Part shown: piece by piece, positions 1 through 12,796 of the stretch
Position numbering within the stretch: the first letter of the stretch is position 1
Layout of the letters: every line of letters starts with the position of its first letter
Assembly: GCA_033807695.1 (NCBI GenBank)
Contig: CM066301.1
Span: 992,001 to 1,056,000, forward strand
Length of the DNA: 64,000 nucleotides
Source: Daedaleopsis sinensis
Taxonomy: Eukaryota > Basidiomycota > Agaricomycetes > Polyporales > Polyporaceae
Reading direction: 5' to 3'
The notes under the pieces: model-generated
What the model saw: only the letters and a program-made list of their open reading frames with translations
Databases searched by the model: none
Told to the model about the DNA's origin: nothing
Translations under genes and position numbers: made by a program

Positions 1-33
1 ACCTTTGTTCTGACCCCCCCTCCCTAATTGTAG

Positions 34-2486
34 CCTAGACCTCTTGGCGTTGGGCCCCGACCATCAGACGCTATATATCTACCTCTGGGACCATGGTGAG
101 CCTGAAGTCGTTCATGGGTACCGTGCACTATTGACTGGCTTTAGAGGGTTACACCTTCAAGAACTCTGCGTCGTTCCGACATCCCGAGACGGTCTTCAAC
201 ATAATTCCCGGTGACTTCACCCAGGATGGAAGGCTGGACCTTCTCGTCTACAGCCAGTCCACAAGGTCAAATGAACTGTCTGTCGCTCTATACCCTGCGC
301 TACCTCAAGGGGGCTTCGGTGAGCCTCGGTAGTTTACGTTGTAGACTCGATTCTCATGGCGCGACAGACTTCAACAACCGCATTGCCGCTCCGGCCTCTG
401 GTCTCTCTCAACCTATACCAATGGACATGAATGGCGACTTGAAGATTGATCTCTTCGGCATCCCATCGTCGGAGTCGTCTTCTTCGCCATTCAAGGTTTG
501 GAGAAACGTCTGGAACGAGTCGACTCCCGACTCCAACCTGTTCAGCATGTACATTCCGCCGAGTCATACTAACTCCCTGGTCTGCGTGACTAATATCTTG
601 CACAGTGGCGACCCCAAATTCAAAGGGACACAATGCACGCTTGCGAATCCGCATAGTAATGCTGCAGTGGACCTGAATGGAGACTGTCTTGCAGGTGAGT
701 ATGAAGTGAGTTGTCGACCGTAGCCGGTGTTCTGACTCGCCTGGTTCGCTATTAGACATGTTCCTCGTGTGCGAGGATCGAAGTTCTGGGTCCAAGTACT
801 TCCAGATCTGGGTCAACGACAAGGAGAATGGTTTTGTAATGGCGCAACAAAGTCCTCTGCCCAGCGGTACCCAGTCGGTCTCTTTTGCGGATATAGGTAA
901 GGGCGTCACGCAGTGCGGCAGCATCATGCATCAGTATCGTTCTCATCGCTGGTACGAACAGACCGTGATGGTACCCTTGACATGCTCTTCGTGAGCTGCT
1001 CGTCAGTCTCGTCCACCGGTATCGGGACGTCGTGCTCGATCAACATAGCCTACAACAAGCAGCTCCCCCTCTGCCGGTCTTCTACGCAGCCGAGTGTGGT
1101 GAATGGGAGGCGTGTCTGCCGACCGCCAGACGATCTCTGTACCCCCGATCCTGACTTCAAGTTTGACCTCGGCGCACGCGCAGACAATGACGTGAGTGCC
1201 CGTTCTTGCGTATGGCGGGTCTCAACGAAACTCATATCTCGTCAGGCGTTCGTCCGGATGCCCCTCACAGATCTGTTCTCGCCTACGTCCGACTCTCCGT
1301 TGGCGCCGGGTCTGCTCGTCATGGACACGACGCAGAGTCCACCAGTGCCTGTACCCATCAAGCTCGGGGATGTCAACCAAGACGGATTTCCCGATATTCT
1401 CGCCGTTGTTGCATCTGGCAGTACATCATACAGGTCTCGCACGCCCTACATGATCCTCTCTGTGCCATGCGGGAAGGGTGTTGCCGGCTGCACTAGTAAC
1501 GGTAGTGGCAGGCGCGGCTGGCATATCGTCAAGAAGGATGCTGATCCCCTGTTGGCTGTCACGGACGCGCGTTCTGTGGCGCTCTTGGACATGGACGAAG
1601 ATGTAAGCTGTGTACGCATACGTCTGCTGCATGTCTAACCATCATCACCTTGCACAGGGCACGTTAGATATCATGGTGCAGCGGACTGGCAATGACGGCC
1701 GGGGCAACGTTCTCTTCGTTCAGAACAATTTCTACTACGACGCTTTCTTCCTGAAGGCTATTGGTGAGCTTGGCAGACTCATGCATGGCACTTTGCTAAC
1801 CAAGTGCACAGTTCTGAACGGAGCCTGTGGCAGCGGGACATGTTCTGCAGCCGATGGGGTCGCCAAGTATCACGTATGTCCACATTGACATTGATTCTCC
1901 CCCTCTCGCTAACCGGTCTCACAGCCGTACGGAGTGAGCTATTCCGGAGCGACTTACAAGTACACCGTCTTGGATACTTCTGGCCGGCGGTCTGCCGCAC
2001 AAGGTCAGCGTCTTCCTGCTTCGCTGAGCTCCGGCTGATCCCCTCGCGATATAGTGGGACAGCTGCCACAGGCGGCGTATCAGTCCCTCCTCACGCCGTA
2101 CGTCTACTTCGGCCTCGGCCGCACGAACAACTACATCGAGAACCTCTTTGTCGGCTCCACGAAGCACACTGACCAACACTATATCAATATGGAGGGGGTC
2201 ATCCCGAATTCTAAGGTCGTTATCATCCCGCCTGTCGAGGGCGATGCGTGGAGGAGAGAGCTGTATCTCCGTCCGGGAGAGTGGATACCCTGGGTCACAG
2301 TGGCGGTCGTCGTTGCCCTGATAATCCTCGCCATTATCGTGCTGGTGCTTCACCTGAACGAGAAGGTGTGTTGTTCGCTCTGTTTGCAAATATGTAGACG
2401 CCTGCTAACCATTCATAACGTGACAGCGAGAAGACGAGCTTGAGAGGAGACGAGCGTCCCACCACATCAACTTCGACGCGCTATAG
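34..2486 (+). CDS. TIP/ITFG1-like FG-GAP membrane protein (5' end outside window)
   Basis: The 3' portion of a gene for a type I membrane protein of the T-cell immunomodulatory protein (TIP/ITFG1) family, whose lumenal part folds as an FG-GAP beta-propeller. About a dozen exons can be joined through GT-AG introns (for example 96-144 and 319-367). The product has several calcium-loop-like repeats: GDFTQDGRLDLLVYS, MDMNGDLKIDLFG, DVNQDGFPDILAVV and LDMDEDGTLDIMVQ. The C-terminus has the conserved run YVYFGLGRTNNYIENLFVG, then one membrane segment (about 2,300-2,370, WVTVAVVVALIILAIIVLVL) and a short basic tail ending INFDAL. The first visible exon starts at an acceptor at 33 and already encodes the propeller motif DLLALGPDHQTLYIYLWDH, so the signal peptide lies upstream of base 1. 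Frame and motifs are unbroken. The cellular role in fungi is not settled; the family placement is secure. Confidence 0.88.
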
Positions 2487-2619
2487 TCTAGAGACATCGC
2501 CACTGGCTTCGTGTTGTACATGCATCTACTCTACCTCGAGCACACTGTATATTATATTCGCCACCCCGATACAAAACGACCCGTCATGAAGCATGAAGCT
2601 TAACCGCAGTGCGCAACCA

Positions 2620-4063
2620 CTAGTTCAAAAGCACCCACACCGCCCCCGCCTTCTCGACCCTGCCCTCCCCAACGAGCTTGCCCAAGTGCAGCTCCACGCT
2701 ATGCGCCGCAGGGGCCCACAGGTCCTTCGGGTACTTCGCGTAGATGGTCGCGACGATCGCCTCGGTCGTCCACCCGTCCGCGCTCGCGCCCTGCACGTCA
2801 TCGCGGACGGGCTGCCGGAGCACGCGCACGATCTGCTCCTCGCGGTCGACGCGGTGCTTCAGGTACGTCGTCACCTTCGCGAGGCCGTCCGCGACGACGG
2901 GCCCGTGCCCGGGGTACACGGTCTCGTACGAGTGCGTGTGCGTGTGCGTCGTCCCGTCCCCGTCTCCGTCCCCGTCGTCCCCGTGCCCTCCGTTCTGGGC
3001 GAACTCGATCATCTTCTTCAGGCTCGCCATGTACGGCCCGAGCTCCTCGAAGACGGCGGTGCCGTGCCCGAGGACGGTGTCGGCCGTGAAGAGCGCGCGG
3101 TCGGGCGGGTAGTGGATGCAGAGCGAGTCCGCGGTGTGCCCGGGCGTGTGGATGATGCGCAGGACCGCGTCGGCGGCGGGCGCGCTGGGGGCCGTGACCG
3201 GGAGGGTTTCTCCGTCAGAGAGGTCGTGGACAGCGCCGCCGCCCGGGCTGGGGGTGTACGAGTCCGCGGGGAGCGACTCGAGTAGGGCGGCGATACGCGC
3301 GTCCGGGGTCGGGAGGGGGATCTTGTAGATCCGCGGGGGCTTGTATGGGGAGGCCGGGGCGGGGGTCTGCTCGTCCCATAGCCGGCGGAGGAGGGCGAGG
3401 ACGGAGGGGAGGCCGTGGGTGTGGTCGTGGTGCTTATGGGTCAGGATGATGTCGGATATGTGCTGTTCGCCTGCTTTGAACTCCCTCGTGTTATCGGAGA
3501 GCGCGTCCTCGAGCTGTGGGACATACTCTTCCTTGCCCTCGCCGGTGTCGATGAGGATATAGGGGTTGTGCTCGCCGATGAGATATGTATTGGTTCCTGC
3601 CGGAGAGTGAGATGAGGCGGGATGGGAGTGTGATGTCGTTTACCCTGAAGAGTGAATTTTCCGGGATTCTATAGCAGGGGTTTAACGTCAGCCAAGTTGC
3701 TAGCATGCAATATAGATATGGATCAAGTGCAGCAAGTAGCACGATTCTTGCTGCGCCCTCAGCAGAGTAAAGACGTTCATCCAGAACCAGGATGTGGTTA
3801 TACCGCGTGCCGCTTCGCAAGGGAAGGCATGAATATTATAGCGAACCACACGGCTCATCGACAACTTTCACGTTGTCGCAGCGGGACTTCAAACCCCCCT
3901 GTAGCCAGGAATCATTAATCAGGAGCAAAGCAGCGACCTACCTGACCCAGTATTCTTGTAACGGTCTTACTAAGCTGTGATACCAGAGTTAGAGCGGGTG
4001 GAAGTAGTTGTTCAACAGTTATCTCACCCTAGTAATTGACGGTAGGGCTTCAAAAGCCTCCAT
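2620..4063 (-). CDS. LACTB2-like metallo-beta-lactamase-fold hydrolase
   Basis: Metallo-beta-lactamase superfamily protein of the LACTB2 group; animal members are mitochondrial endoribonucleases. Four exons: 4063-4028, 3974-3942, 3668-3644 (25 nt) and 3596-2620. These total 1,071 nt, giving 356 aa, close to the family length. The N-terminus joins as RLSKTVTRILGQ + NPGKFTLQG + TNTYLIGEH, the expected start of the fold. The zinc motif THKHHDH follows, then HTPGHTADS and FTADTVLGHG, and near the C-terminus YPGHGPV. A winged-helix-like tail ends VWVLLN. A short repetitive GDGDGDGTTHTHTHS insert sits between metal motifs. The ATG at 4063 is chosen because it gives the conserved N-terminus after splicing. 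Transcribed divergently from the CWC22 gene, with about 207 bp between start codons. The fold and active site are certain; ribonuclease activity is inferred from animal relatives. Confidence 0.9.
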
Positions 4064-4270
4064 AATGTGTTCGAGGTGAGTTGGTGTTGAGTAGCGTAAA
4101 GTTACTACCGCGGGACGTCGGGCAGTGAGAGAGTTCCGGATGACCGGCAACATTAAGAGATTACCAAAAGCGGTGTTGTCCGCTTACATAAGGCATGTGC
4201 CATGTTTGCAGGCCTGTGCCGCTGGGTCAGGCTAGGCGTCATTCCGACTCTGACCTGAACGACGACGACA

Positions 4271-7094
4271 ATGGCCACCGCAGCGACGATGATCCCTAGT
4301 TCTCCTCCGGATGGCCTTCAGAAAAGAAAGAGGTACTTATTCAGAGCTGGTCTTGTCCTCTCGACGTCCACGTACTTACCTGTTGGTTCACAAGGTCGCG
4401 CTCGCCCGCGGAGCAGCCACCGTCAAGTCGACGCAGGTCCCTTTCTCCCCCTCCTCCCCGCCTCATCGATGTACCAAAAGTAGCCGACGTGGACCCCGCT
4501 CGACGAGCAGAGCGTGAACGGCAGCTCGCTGCCCGCTTGGCGGAGAAGGAGCTTGAGAAGCTGGAGAAGGAGAAGGATGGCAAAAAGGATACCCAGTTCG
4601 ACGCGGCAGCCGAGTTCGCAAAGCTCACCAGCACGCGGTCTGGAGGTATGTACGTTCCTCCAGCCAGGCTACGCGCGATGCAGGAGGCGGCGTCCAAGGA
4701 CAAGGCGAGCGCGGAGTACCAGAGGATTACGTGGGACGCACTGCGCAAGTCCATTACTGGTATTGCCAACCGAGTCAACGTCGCCAACATCAAGCACGTC
4801 ATGCCCGAGCTTTTTCAGGAGAACCTCATCCGCGGACGTGGGCTCTTCGCGCGCAGTGTCATGAAGGCGCAAGCAGCCAGTTTGCCTTTCACACCGGTGT
4901 TCGCTGCTTTGGTGGCAATCATCAACACGAAGCTGCCTCAGGTTGGAGAGCTGGTTTTGACTCGCCTGATCAGTCAGTTCCGACGCGCATTCAAGCGCAA
5001 CGACAAGGTACGTTTGAATCTTCTATGCATCTTTGCCGTGAACTCACGCGACGTTCGTTTTCAGATCGTTTGCCATTCCACCACCACGTTCATCGCTCAC
5101 CTCGTCAACCAGGCTGTAGCCCACGAGATCATTGCCCTCCAAATCATCGTGTTGCTCCTCGAGCGCCCCACAGACGACTCTATTGAGATCGCTGTCGGCT
5201 TCATGCGAGAACTCGATGCCTTCCTGACAGAGAGCTCACCAAAGGCCAATATCACTGCGTTCGAGCGAATCTGCGCCGTCCTGAACGAAGGTGCTATTAG
5301 TCACCGCGTTCAGTACATGATCGAGGTGCGCATGCCAGTCTGGAAGGATAAGGTCAAGGACAATCCGATCATTCCTGAGGGCCTAGATCTAGTCGAAGAG
5401 GACGAACAAATCACGCATTCAAAATACAGATAGAGGATGAGTTGCAAGTGCAAGAGTGACTCAGCAGGTGATCACGTACTTCACAAGTGCCTCCCGCTGC
5501 TGATGTGTCATTTGACATACTCGAGCACGACGCCAATTACCTTGACAATGAAGAGCGTTACAAGGAAATTAAGGCCGAAATCTTGGGAGAGGGCTCTTCG
5601 GATGAAGAGTCAGGATCAGAAGAGTCTGATGAGGAGGAGGAGGAGGATGACGAGGGTGCGTCTGCATTCTAAAACTGATCCTCATCGTCAGACTGACATC
5701 CCTACAGCCGTGGAGGACAAGGAAGGGATCGAGGACAAGACTCAGACTAACCTCATCAATCTCCGCAGAGTCATCTACCTGACCATCATGAATGCGCTGA
5801 ATTACGAAGAAGCGGTACACAAACTGCTGAAGGTCCAGATCAAGGAAGGACAAGAGGTATGCTCCGTATATTTCGACACGGTACGAAGACATCTCATGCT
5901 GGTTTCCAGATCGAGCTTTGCAAGATGATCATCGAGTGTTGCTCACAAGAACGGTCATATTCAACATTCTACGGTCTCATCGGGGAACGCTTCTGCAGGC
6001 TCAATCGTGTCTGGTTTGACTCCTTCGAGCAAGCATTCCGCGAGTACTACGAAACCATCCACCGATACGAGACGAACCGTCTGCGGAACATCGCACGTTT
6101 CTTCGGACATCTGATCGCGTCCGATGCAGTCTCGTGGAACGTCCTCGACTGCATCAAACTCACCGAGGAAGACACCACCTCCAGCTCTCGTATCTTCATC
6201 AAAATCATGTTCACCGAAGTCACGGAGAGCATGGGTCTCAAGACAGTTTCGGAGCGTTTCAAGGACCCGGAAGTGAAGATGTCTTGTCGCGGTATGTTCC
6301 CCATGGACAACCCGAAAGACACTCGGTTTGCCATCAACTACTTCACGTCCGTTGGTCTGGGCCCGATCACCGAGGAAATGCGTGAGCATCTGAAGGTACG
6401 TTCAGCGCATTGTATTTCCAGGTTATCGCACTCATTTGGCCCTTCCCCCTAGAACGCTCCCCGCATCATCATGGAGCAGCGTCGCGCGATGCTCGAAGCC
6501 GAGTCCTCGTCGTCCGACTCTGACAGCTCCGACTCGGACTCGGACAGCGACTCCGACTCTTCCGACTCCTCCGCAGACACCAAGTCGGACGACTCGCGTC
6601 GAGACCGCTCTCGACGCCGCTCGCCCTCGCCCTACCGCAAAGATCGGCGTCGCGACGACTCGCCCCGCCGCGACAGGAGGGACTCGCGCTCGCCTCCACC
6701 CCCGCCCCCACCGCGCTACCGCAAGGACGACCGCGACGACCGCGGCCGCTACCACTCTCGCAGCCCCAGCCCCAGCCGGCGAGCCTCCCCTCCGCGTCGC
6801 AAGGACTCGCCGCGGCGCCGGGACTACTCCCCCGCCCGCCCCGAGCGCCGCGAACGGGACCGGCGAGAGCGCTCGCCTCCTCCGCCATCAGCCTCCCCGC
6901 CGCCGCGGTCGCGCGGCGGCCGTCGCTCCCCGTCCTACTCACCTCTTCGGCGGGGCAAGGACTCGGACAGGCGACGTGACGACTCGCCTCCCCGCCGAGG
7001 CAAGGACACGGACACGCGACGCGACGACCCGCGCGATAGGGACTACGACCGCAGGCGGAGGTCGGTCTCGAGGGACAGGTACGGCAGGCGGTGA
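4271..7094 (+). CDS. cwc22: Pre-mRNA-splicing factor CWC22
   Basis: CWC22 is a spliceosome component that in animals brings the exon-junction helicase eIF4A3 to spliceosomes. Exon 1 (4271-4332) and exon 2 (4395-5007) join to give an RS-rich head followed by the MIF4G domain ([15 protein letters not shown]..., [45 protein letters not shown]). After an acidic linker ([12 protein letters not shown]) comes the MA3 domain ([53 protein letters not shown]). The last exon encodes a long SD-rich then RS-rich tail ending YGRR. The frame is broken between about 5,420 and 5,490: the frame of EEDEQITH runs into TAG, while IEDELQVQE continues one frame over, and [12 protein letters not shown] then needs a further join for which I find no canonical intron. 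Because CWC22 is normally essential, a sequence error or unusual splicing is more likely than a dead gene. Confidence 0.9.
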
Positions 7095-7416
7095 TCGCCT
7101 CGGTTGAACGTTGTAACGTTGAAGGCCGAATGGAAGGTCTTTTCATTGCTCAAGGATGTGTCCGTTCACGCATGTATCATTGTATGCTTTTGCGTATGCT
7201 ATAGCTATGCCCACAAGTGGGGGTCTTGGAAATGCGTGAGGACGTTTGTGGTTTGGAGAGCGACAAAGTACACTGAGCTGGTTATCCTATGAATTGACGT
7301 ACATCATTCCTCCTCTTCCAGGTAGTGAGTCCGATACTGAACGTACAACGACCAATCTCTTGCATACAAACACATTCCGCGATCCCATTCTTTTAACCAA
7401 GTCCAGGTGAGGCACC

Positions 7417-9686
7417 TCACCGCTTCTGCCCCTGCCCCTGCCCCTGCGTCTGCTCTGCCTTGTCCACGACGAGCCCACTCATCTCCTTGTCGCCCCCGAA
7501 GCGCGCCTTGACCCACTCCTTGCCCGCCTTCTTGATCAGCGCACGTCGCGCAAACCCGCGCATGTCGATGTACACGAGCGTGACGTTGCGCGCGGTATGT
7601 GCGGCGAGGTGCGTGCTGCGCGCCGCGTCCGCGCCGTACTTGTGCGCGACAACGGCGGTCGCGCGCGCGCTGCCGACGTCGAGCGCGCGCGTGAGCGAGT
7701 CGTCGACCGTCGCGAGCACGAGGTTTGCGCTCAGCAGCAGCTTGTGGTGCGTCTTGAGCGGCTTCGGCTTCGGCGTCGACGTGCCGCTCGCGGTCGCGGT
7801 GTCGGGCGGAGGGGGCGCGCTGCTCGGGAGCGGGGACTTGCCGCGAGGGGGCAGGGGAGGTGCGGGTCCGAGTGCAGGTGCAGTCGTCGTTGTCGTCGGA
7901 CCGGTCCGCCTCGGAGGAAGGGGAGGCTTACCGTCAGAAGTTGCCACTGGACCTCCGGGGTACGGGGGCGGGGCGTCTGATGACACGGTTGACACAGACT
8001 GCACGGTCGAGCTCGAGGGCGCAGTCGAGGGGGGAGGGCGGGTCTCAGCCAGTGGTGCGGCCTTGCCTTTGCCCTTGTCTGCGCCTGCGCCGACAGCCTT
8101 CTTGATCAGGCCCTCGACGATGCTCACCGTCCGGGAGCTGACCTTGGCCGCCTGGCCGCTGATGGCGTATGTATGCGAGAGCGTCTGCTGCGTGCGCGGG
8201 TGCGTGAGGAGCAGGAGCGCACGAGGTGGAGGGGGGGGCGGAGTGCCGTCCTTCGAGGGCGCGGGCGCGGGCGTCGAGTGCTTCATGTAGTAGTTCGTGG
8301 CGGAGGTTAGACCGCTCAAGAGCAGCGACGTCGATTCCGAGATGGCGTGACTGCGCGAAACCGTGGTCAGTCCATGATCACGTAGGAGAACCGTATAAAG
8401 GGGAGCATCAAAGTACACTGCGAAACCGAGAGCACCGACTCATACCTACGTCGCGCAGGCACGACGCGGAACGGTCAAAGTCATAAGGCAGGAAAGTCGT
8501 CAAATTCAAACAATCCCCCGGCCTGTGAATGGGTGGTTGGAAAGGTAACTGAGCCCTATCGCCCAACAGTCTTCGCGTCCTACTGCACAATGTGGCACCC
8601 TTTTTTTGTCTGTGGCAGGTACAAACATGATACGAAGACCGTCCTGACACTTTCCGGACATTGGGCCCGATTATTTGTCCCATATGCTGGGAAACCGTCC
8701 CAAAATGACAAACTTCCGGTGCTTGGAGATCTCTCAGAAATCGATTTCCCAAAGGTTTCCATAACCTTGAAATCAGCTATTGAACGTCGTGCGAGCCATG
8801 CGCGGCGCATATACTCAGTTTTCAGGAGCAGCCAAAATGACTGGGGAGTCGCCACTTCCCGTAGATCGTCTGTGTACAGAAGAAGCACCACCACTCACCT
8901 GACAAACGACGCGGATTTCGTCATCCAATCCTGGTCCTCAGGCGGGATCGCCCTTACGAAGATCCGCCGCGCCTCGTTCAGGTCCGCAGACTCGTCCGCG
9001 TAAGGCACCACGCTCGTCCCCGCGCCCGTATACGCGTCGTATACGTCCGGGGGCAGCTCAAGCACTACCGGGGCGGCTTCCCCGTCCTTGCCCTTCCCGT
9101 CCTGCGCGAGCGCGGGGTCCTCCTGGATGGCCACCCGGTTCGGGAGCTCGCCGACGACTTCGCCCGTCTGCTCGTCCATCAGCACCAGCTTCCCGCGCAA
9201 GTCCTCTGCGCCCGACGCAGCTGCCTCCGCCGCGGGCGCGGGCGCCGCACCCTCATCGTGCCAGTCGAACTCGGCGTACTGCGCGAGAATGTGGTCGAGG
9301 GCCTCGACCGTCTCTGCGCGGTGCGGGTCCGGTCTGGAAGGGATAGGGATCGTGAGGCGGATGAAGGACGGCTCGAGATCTGCAGGCGCCTCGCCACCGA
9401 CGGCGGAGTGGAACGTGTATGTGCGGGCGCCGTCCTGCGCGATGTGCAGCGATATGGACCGCGCGGGGTCGACGGGGAGCTCGAGCGCGCCGAGGCGGAG
9501 GACGAGGATGAGCGAGCGGTCGGACGCGGAGAGCGAGGCGGCGAGCGGGGCGTCCTTGTCCCCGTCGTTTGGGGCGAGGGTGACGCACTCGAGGGCGAGG
9601 GTGCCGACCTCGCTCGCCGTCGCCGTCGAGAGGGTTACGTCGGGGATGTGGACGAGAACAAAGGCTTCTGGGTGCGTGGACGACAT
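7417..9686 (-). CDS. Spartin-like senescence-domain protein
   Basis: Two exons, 9686-8899 and 8350-7417, total 1,722 nt (573 aa). The N-terminal half is a beta-rich region beginning MSSTHPEAFVLVHIPDVTLS. The C-terminal half is the senescence/spartin domain: it starts in exon 1 with DWMTKSASFV and continues after the splice as SHAISESTSLLLSGLTSATN. It is interrupted by a low-complexity proline- and threonine-rich linker (about residues 330-450), then resumes with LLLSANLVLATVDDSL and ends in a GQGQGQ tail. Animal spartin and plant senescence-domain proteins act at lipid droplets and endosomes; that role is inferred here. The start at 9686 is the first true ATG (the upstream in-frame codon is TTG). 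The 548 nt intron is unusually long for this window. Its 3' end converges on CWC22, with 322 bp between stops. Confidence 0.82.
8351..8898 (-). other. Long intron of the spartin-like gene
   Basis: A 548 nt GT-AG intron, about ten times the usual intron size here. The splice is supported because it rebuilds the continuous domain SASFV-SHAISESTS. I find no domain, repeat or strong hairpin in it. Confidence 0.75.
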
Positions 9687-9778
9687 GGGAGATGGTGGTA
9701 GGAGAGAAAGATGTGAGCAGATTGTGGAGAGCGGTGCCAAGAAGGTATGTCACCGTTGGTTTCCGTCGTCCAAGACGA

Positions 9779-10022
9779 TCTCTGATCTCCTCGTCTTCTC
9801 CCGCATGCGCAGCTTGCAGTTACAGCATATAGGCACACTCAGGCCCGGGGCAGACTAGAAGCATCGGCGCATATAGCCAGATATTCGTCCCAGGTCGTAA
9901 AGTGATGACGTCTGCTGAGTGTATGCGGGTTGTATGCGGGTTTTGCGCGACCACGAGGACGTGGTTACAAGAACCAATAGGCGAAGGGTGAGGCAACATT
10001 AATGAGGAGGTGGTGGTCAGAA
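9779..10022 (+). repeat. Direct repeat copy 1 (upstream of the spartin-like gene)
   Basis: This segment matches 10441-10641 in the same orientation with small gaps. Shared blocks in order include CTCCTCGTCTTCTCCCGCA / TCCTCGTCTTCTCCCGCA, GCAGTTACAGCATATA, CGTCCCAGGTCGT, TGATGACGTC, GAGGCAACATT and GAGGTGGTGGTCAGAA. It begins about 90 bp upstream of the spartin-like start codon, so it probably includes part of that promoter or 5' leader. Confidence 0.8.
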
Positions 10023-10440
10023 GGAAACATGCTGTCGAGTGTACTGCTCAACAGCTCAGTATATGTAGGTTCTATAGGACGAGCTGTCTTCCGGGAACTA
10101 AGAGGAGCTAAGAGGCTGGTTTACGAGCCTAATAACTGGACTATATGTCATGGCAAACTTTTTCTGAGAGGATCGGGTGCCTCAAACGTGTATGTAGCAT
10201 CAGCTCATAGCTACCTCACAGGTAAGAACATACGGTCCAACGCCTGAATTACATCGAGGGATCTAACGATGATGGCATAACAAGGGGCGTAGATGAATGT
10301 TTCCCATTCGTTTCCTCTTCTCCCTTCTGTTCTGCTGAAATTGATGTGTGGACAAATACTGCATTGACATACCGTAGATTATACCTACGAGAGTGTATTA
10401 TAATATGTAAAGGGACAGGGGAGACTAGTAGCACGAGTTT

Positions 10441-10641
10441 GTCTCTGATATCCTCGTCTTCTCCCGCAGCCTGCAGTTACAGCATATACAGGCACACTCC
10501 ATATAGCCAACAATCCGTCCCAGGTCGTCGTGTGATGACGTCTTCTTATGTATGCGGCGACCAGGGGACGGGGTTGAAGGGCAAGAAAAGAAACCAAGTT
10601 GATAGGCGAATAGCGAGGCAACATTGAGGTGGTGGTCAGAA
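10441..10641 (+). repeat. Direct repeat copy 2
   Basis: Second, shorter copy of the segment at 9779-10022, about 660 bp away in direct orientation. It lies in gene-free sequence, so it looks like a duplicated promoter-proximal piece rather than a coding unit. No transposon ends are visible. Confidence 0.8.
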
Positions 10642-11064
10642 TCGATGTCGTTGTTGGACATGTCGCATCGTCACACAACAGCCAGCAACCCCCAACATGC
10701 GATCACAGCATACGACCTCGGCTGAATTTCTAACTCACGGGTATTAGATCCCCCCATGTACCCAATTCCAAGGACGAACTACACAACATGAATAGAACAG
10801 AAGCGAGAAGTGAACAGGCCCCGCACGCGACACAGCAGCGCAAGGTAGGTAGTGAGCGGCAAGAGAACAAGGGATCAAAGGCAGGAACAGGGGATGGAGG
10901 GATGCGTGTTGTGTGTATTTAGAGTGAGTTCACGATAGATGGGTGAAGAAGGAAGCGATATATCTTCGACGGGAATCGTGGGCATGCATGCATCAAGGAA
11001 CAACGTAGAACGGTCGTGAAGTACGGACGTGGCCAGGCCGGCCGCCGCGGTCGCGTCCCGCGCA
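10642..11064. other. Intergenic, downstream of CDC42
   Basis: No gene recognised. It holds the 3' flank of the CDC42 gene. Confidence 0.6.
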
Positions 11065-11877
<813 letters not shown>

Positions 11878-12796
11878 GGCTCTCCGGGGGTTCTACTAGG
11901 TCGTGGGGCGAAGGTGGGAAGCTGGAGAAGGAGAGCAGTTGGTAAGTGAACCACGCCTGCGCTCGGACCCTGACGCAGCGGCAAAGGGGCGTGCACACGC
12001 AGCGCTCGCGTGTCAGGCTTTGACGTGGTTGTCCATGCATGCGTGGAGAGGTCCCTCCCTATCCCCTGAGCAGTTGCTCACCTTGAGTCTGTGGCTTGGA
12101 CGTAGATAGAGGGCACGGCTTGCGGGTCGGACGATAAATTGATGAGTATCGGACAAGAAATCAGGCGGGAGTCGCTCGAGGTGAATGGATGGGAAGAGGA
12201 ATGAAAAGGACGATGCTGAAGAGCCCTGAGGAACGGGACAAGGCTGCAAGCGAACGCGCTGTTGGCGAGGACAAGGAAGACGGCGAGGAGGGAGGCGGAT
12301 GGGCGAGTAGCTCGACTGCCAAGGACCTCAGGACGGTTCGACTTGACAACCGGTTCACAGCATTTCTAGAACGCCTGCCCTGAACTCCTGATGCGCCACA
12401 ATTGCCTTCATTTCAACCCCTTCTTATCATCCACTTAAAACATTACAAGCTTTATTGATCTTCCTAGATCCCGGACCTATCCAAGTACATGTGTAGACCT
12501 GTCCCGGTCTACGAAGTAAAGCTCCTATAATTGTTGAACTTGCCGACTCGACGAGTCGACTGTCAGCAGGGTTGTTAATGTTGATGTCTCTTAAGCTTCT
12601 TAATCGACGAATAGTACTGCCGCATGTAAGTACAGTAAGTAAATATTTCTAAGCGTAGTACTTTCCCACGCATCTAATTCCCTCGGCCCGCCTCGCCTCG
12701 GCGCGTCTGTGCCACCATTGCAGCTGCAGAGTCGCCACACCCTCTACAGCATTCTTGTCCCCACAGTATACGTACACGGTTCTTGAGCGGGGTATC
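11878..12796. other. Divergent intergenic region, CDC42 / EMC4
   Basis: About 920 bp between the start codons of two divergent genes. It should hold both promoters. A short perfect palindrome, CGACTCGACGAGTCG, lies near 12,546. No further gene recognised. Confidence 0.6.

Noticed and set aside
4489..4491. CWC22 starting at GTG 4489
   Set aside because: An upstream exon (4271-4332) joined by a clean intron restores an ATG start and an RS-rich N-terminus in frame.
8580..8894. Minus-strand frame starting with a reverse-transcriptase-like LLLYTDDL
   Set aside because: It lies wholly in the spartin-like intron next to the donor site. No other reverse-transcriptase motif follows and the tyrosine-x-Asp-Asp context is wrong.
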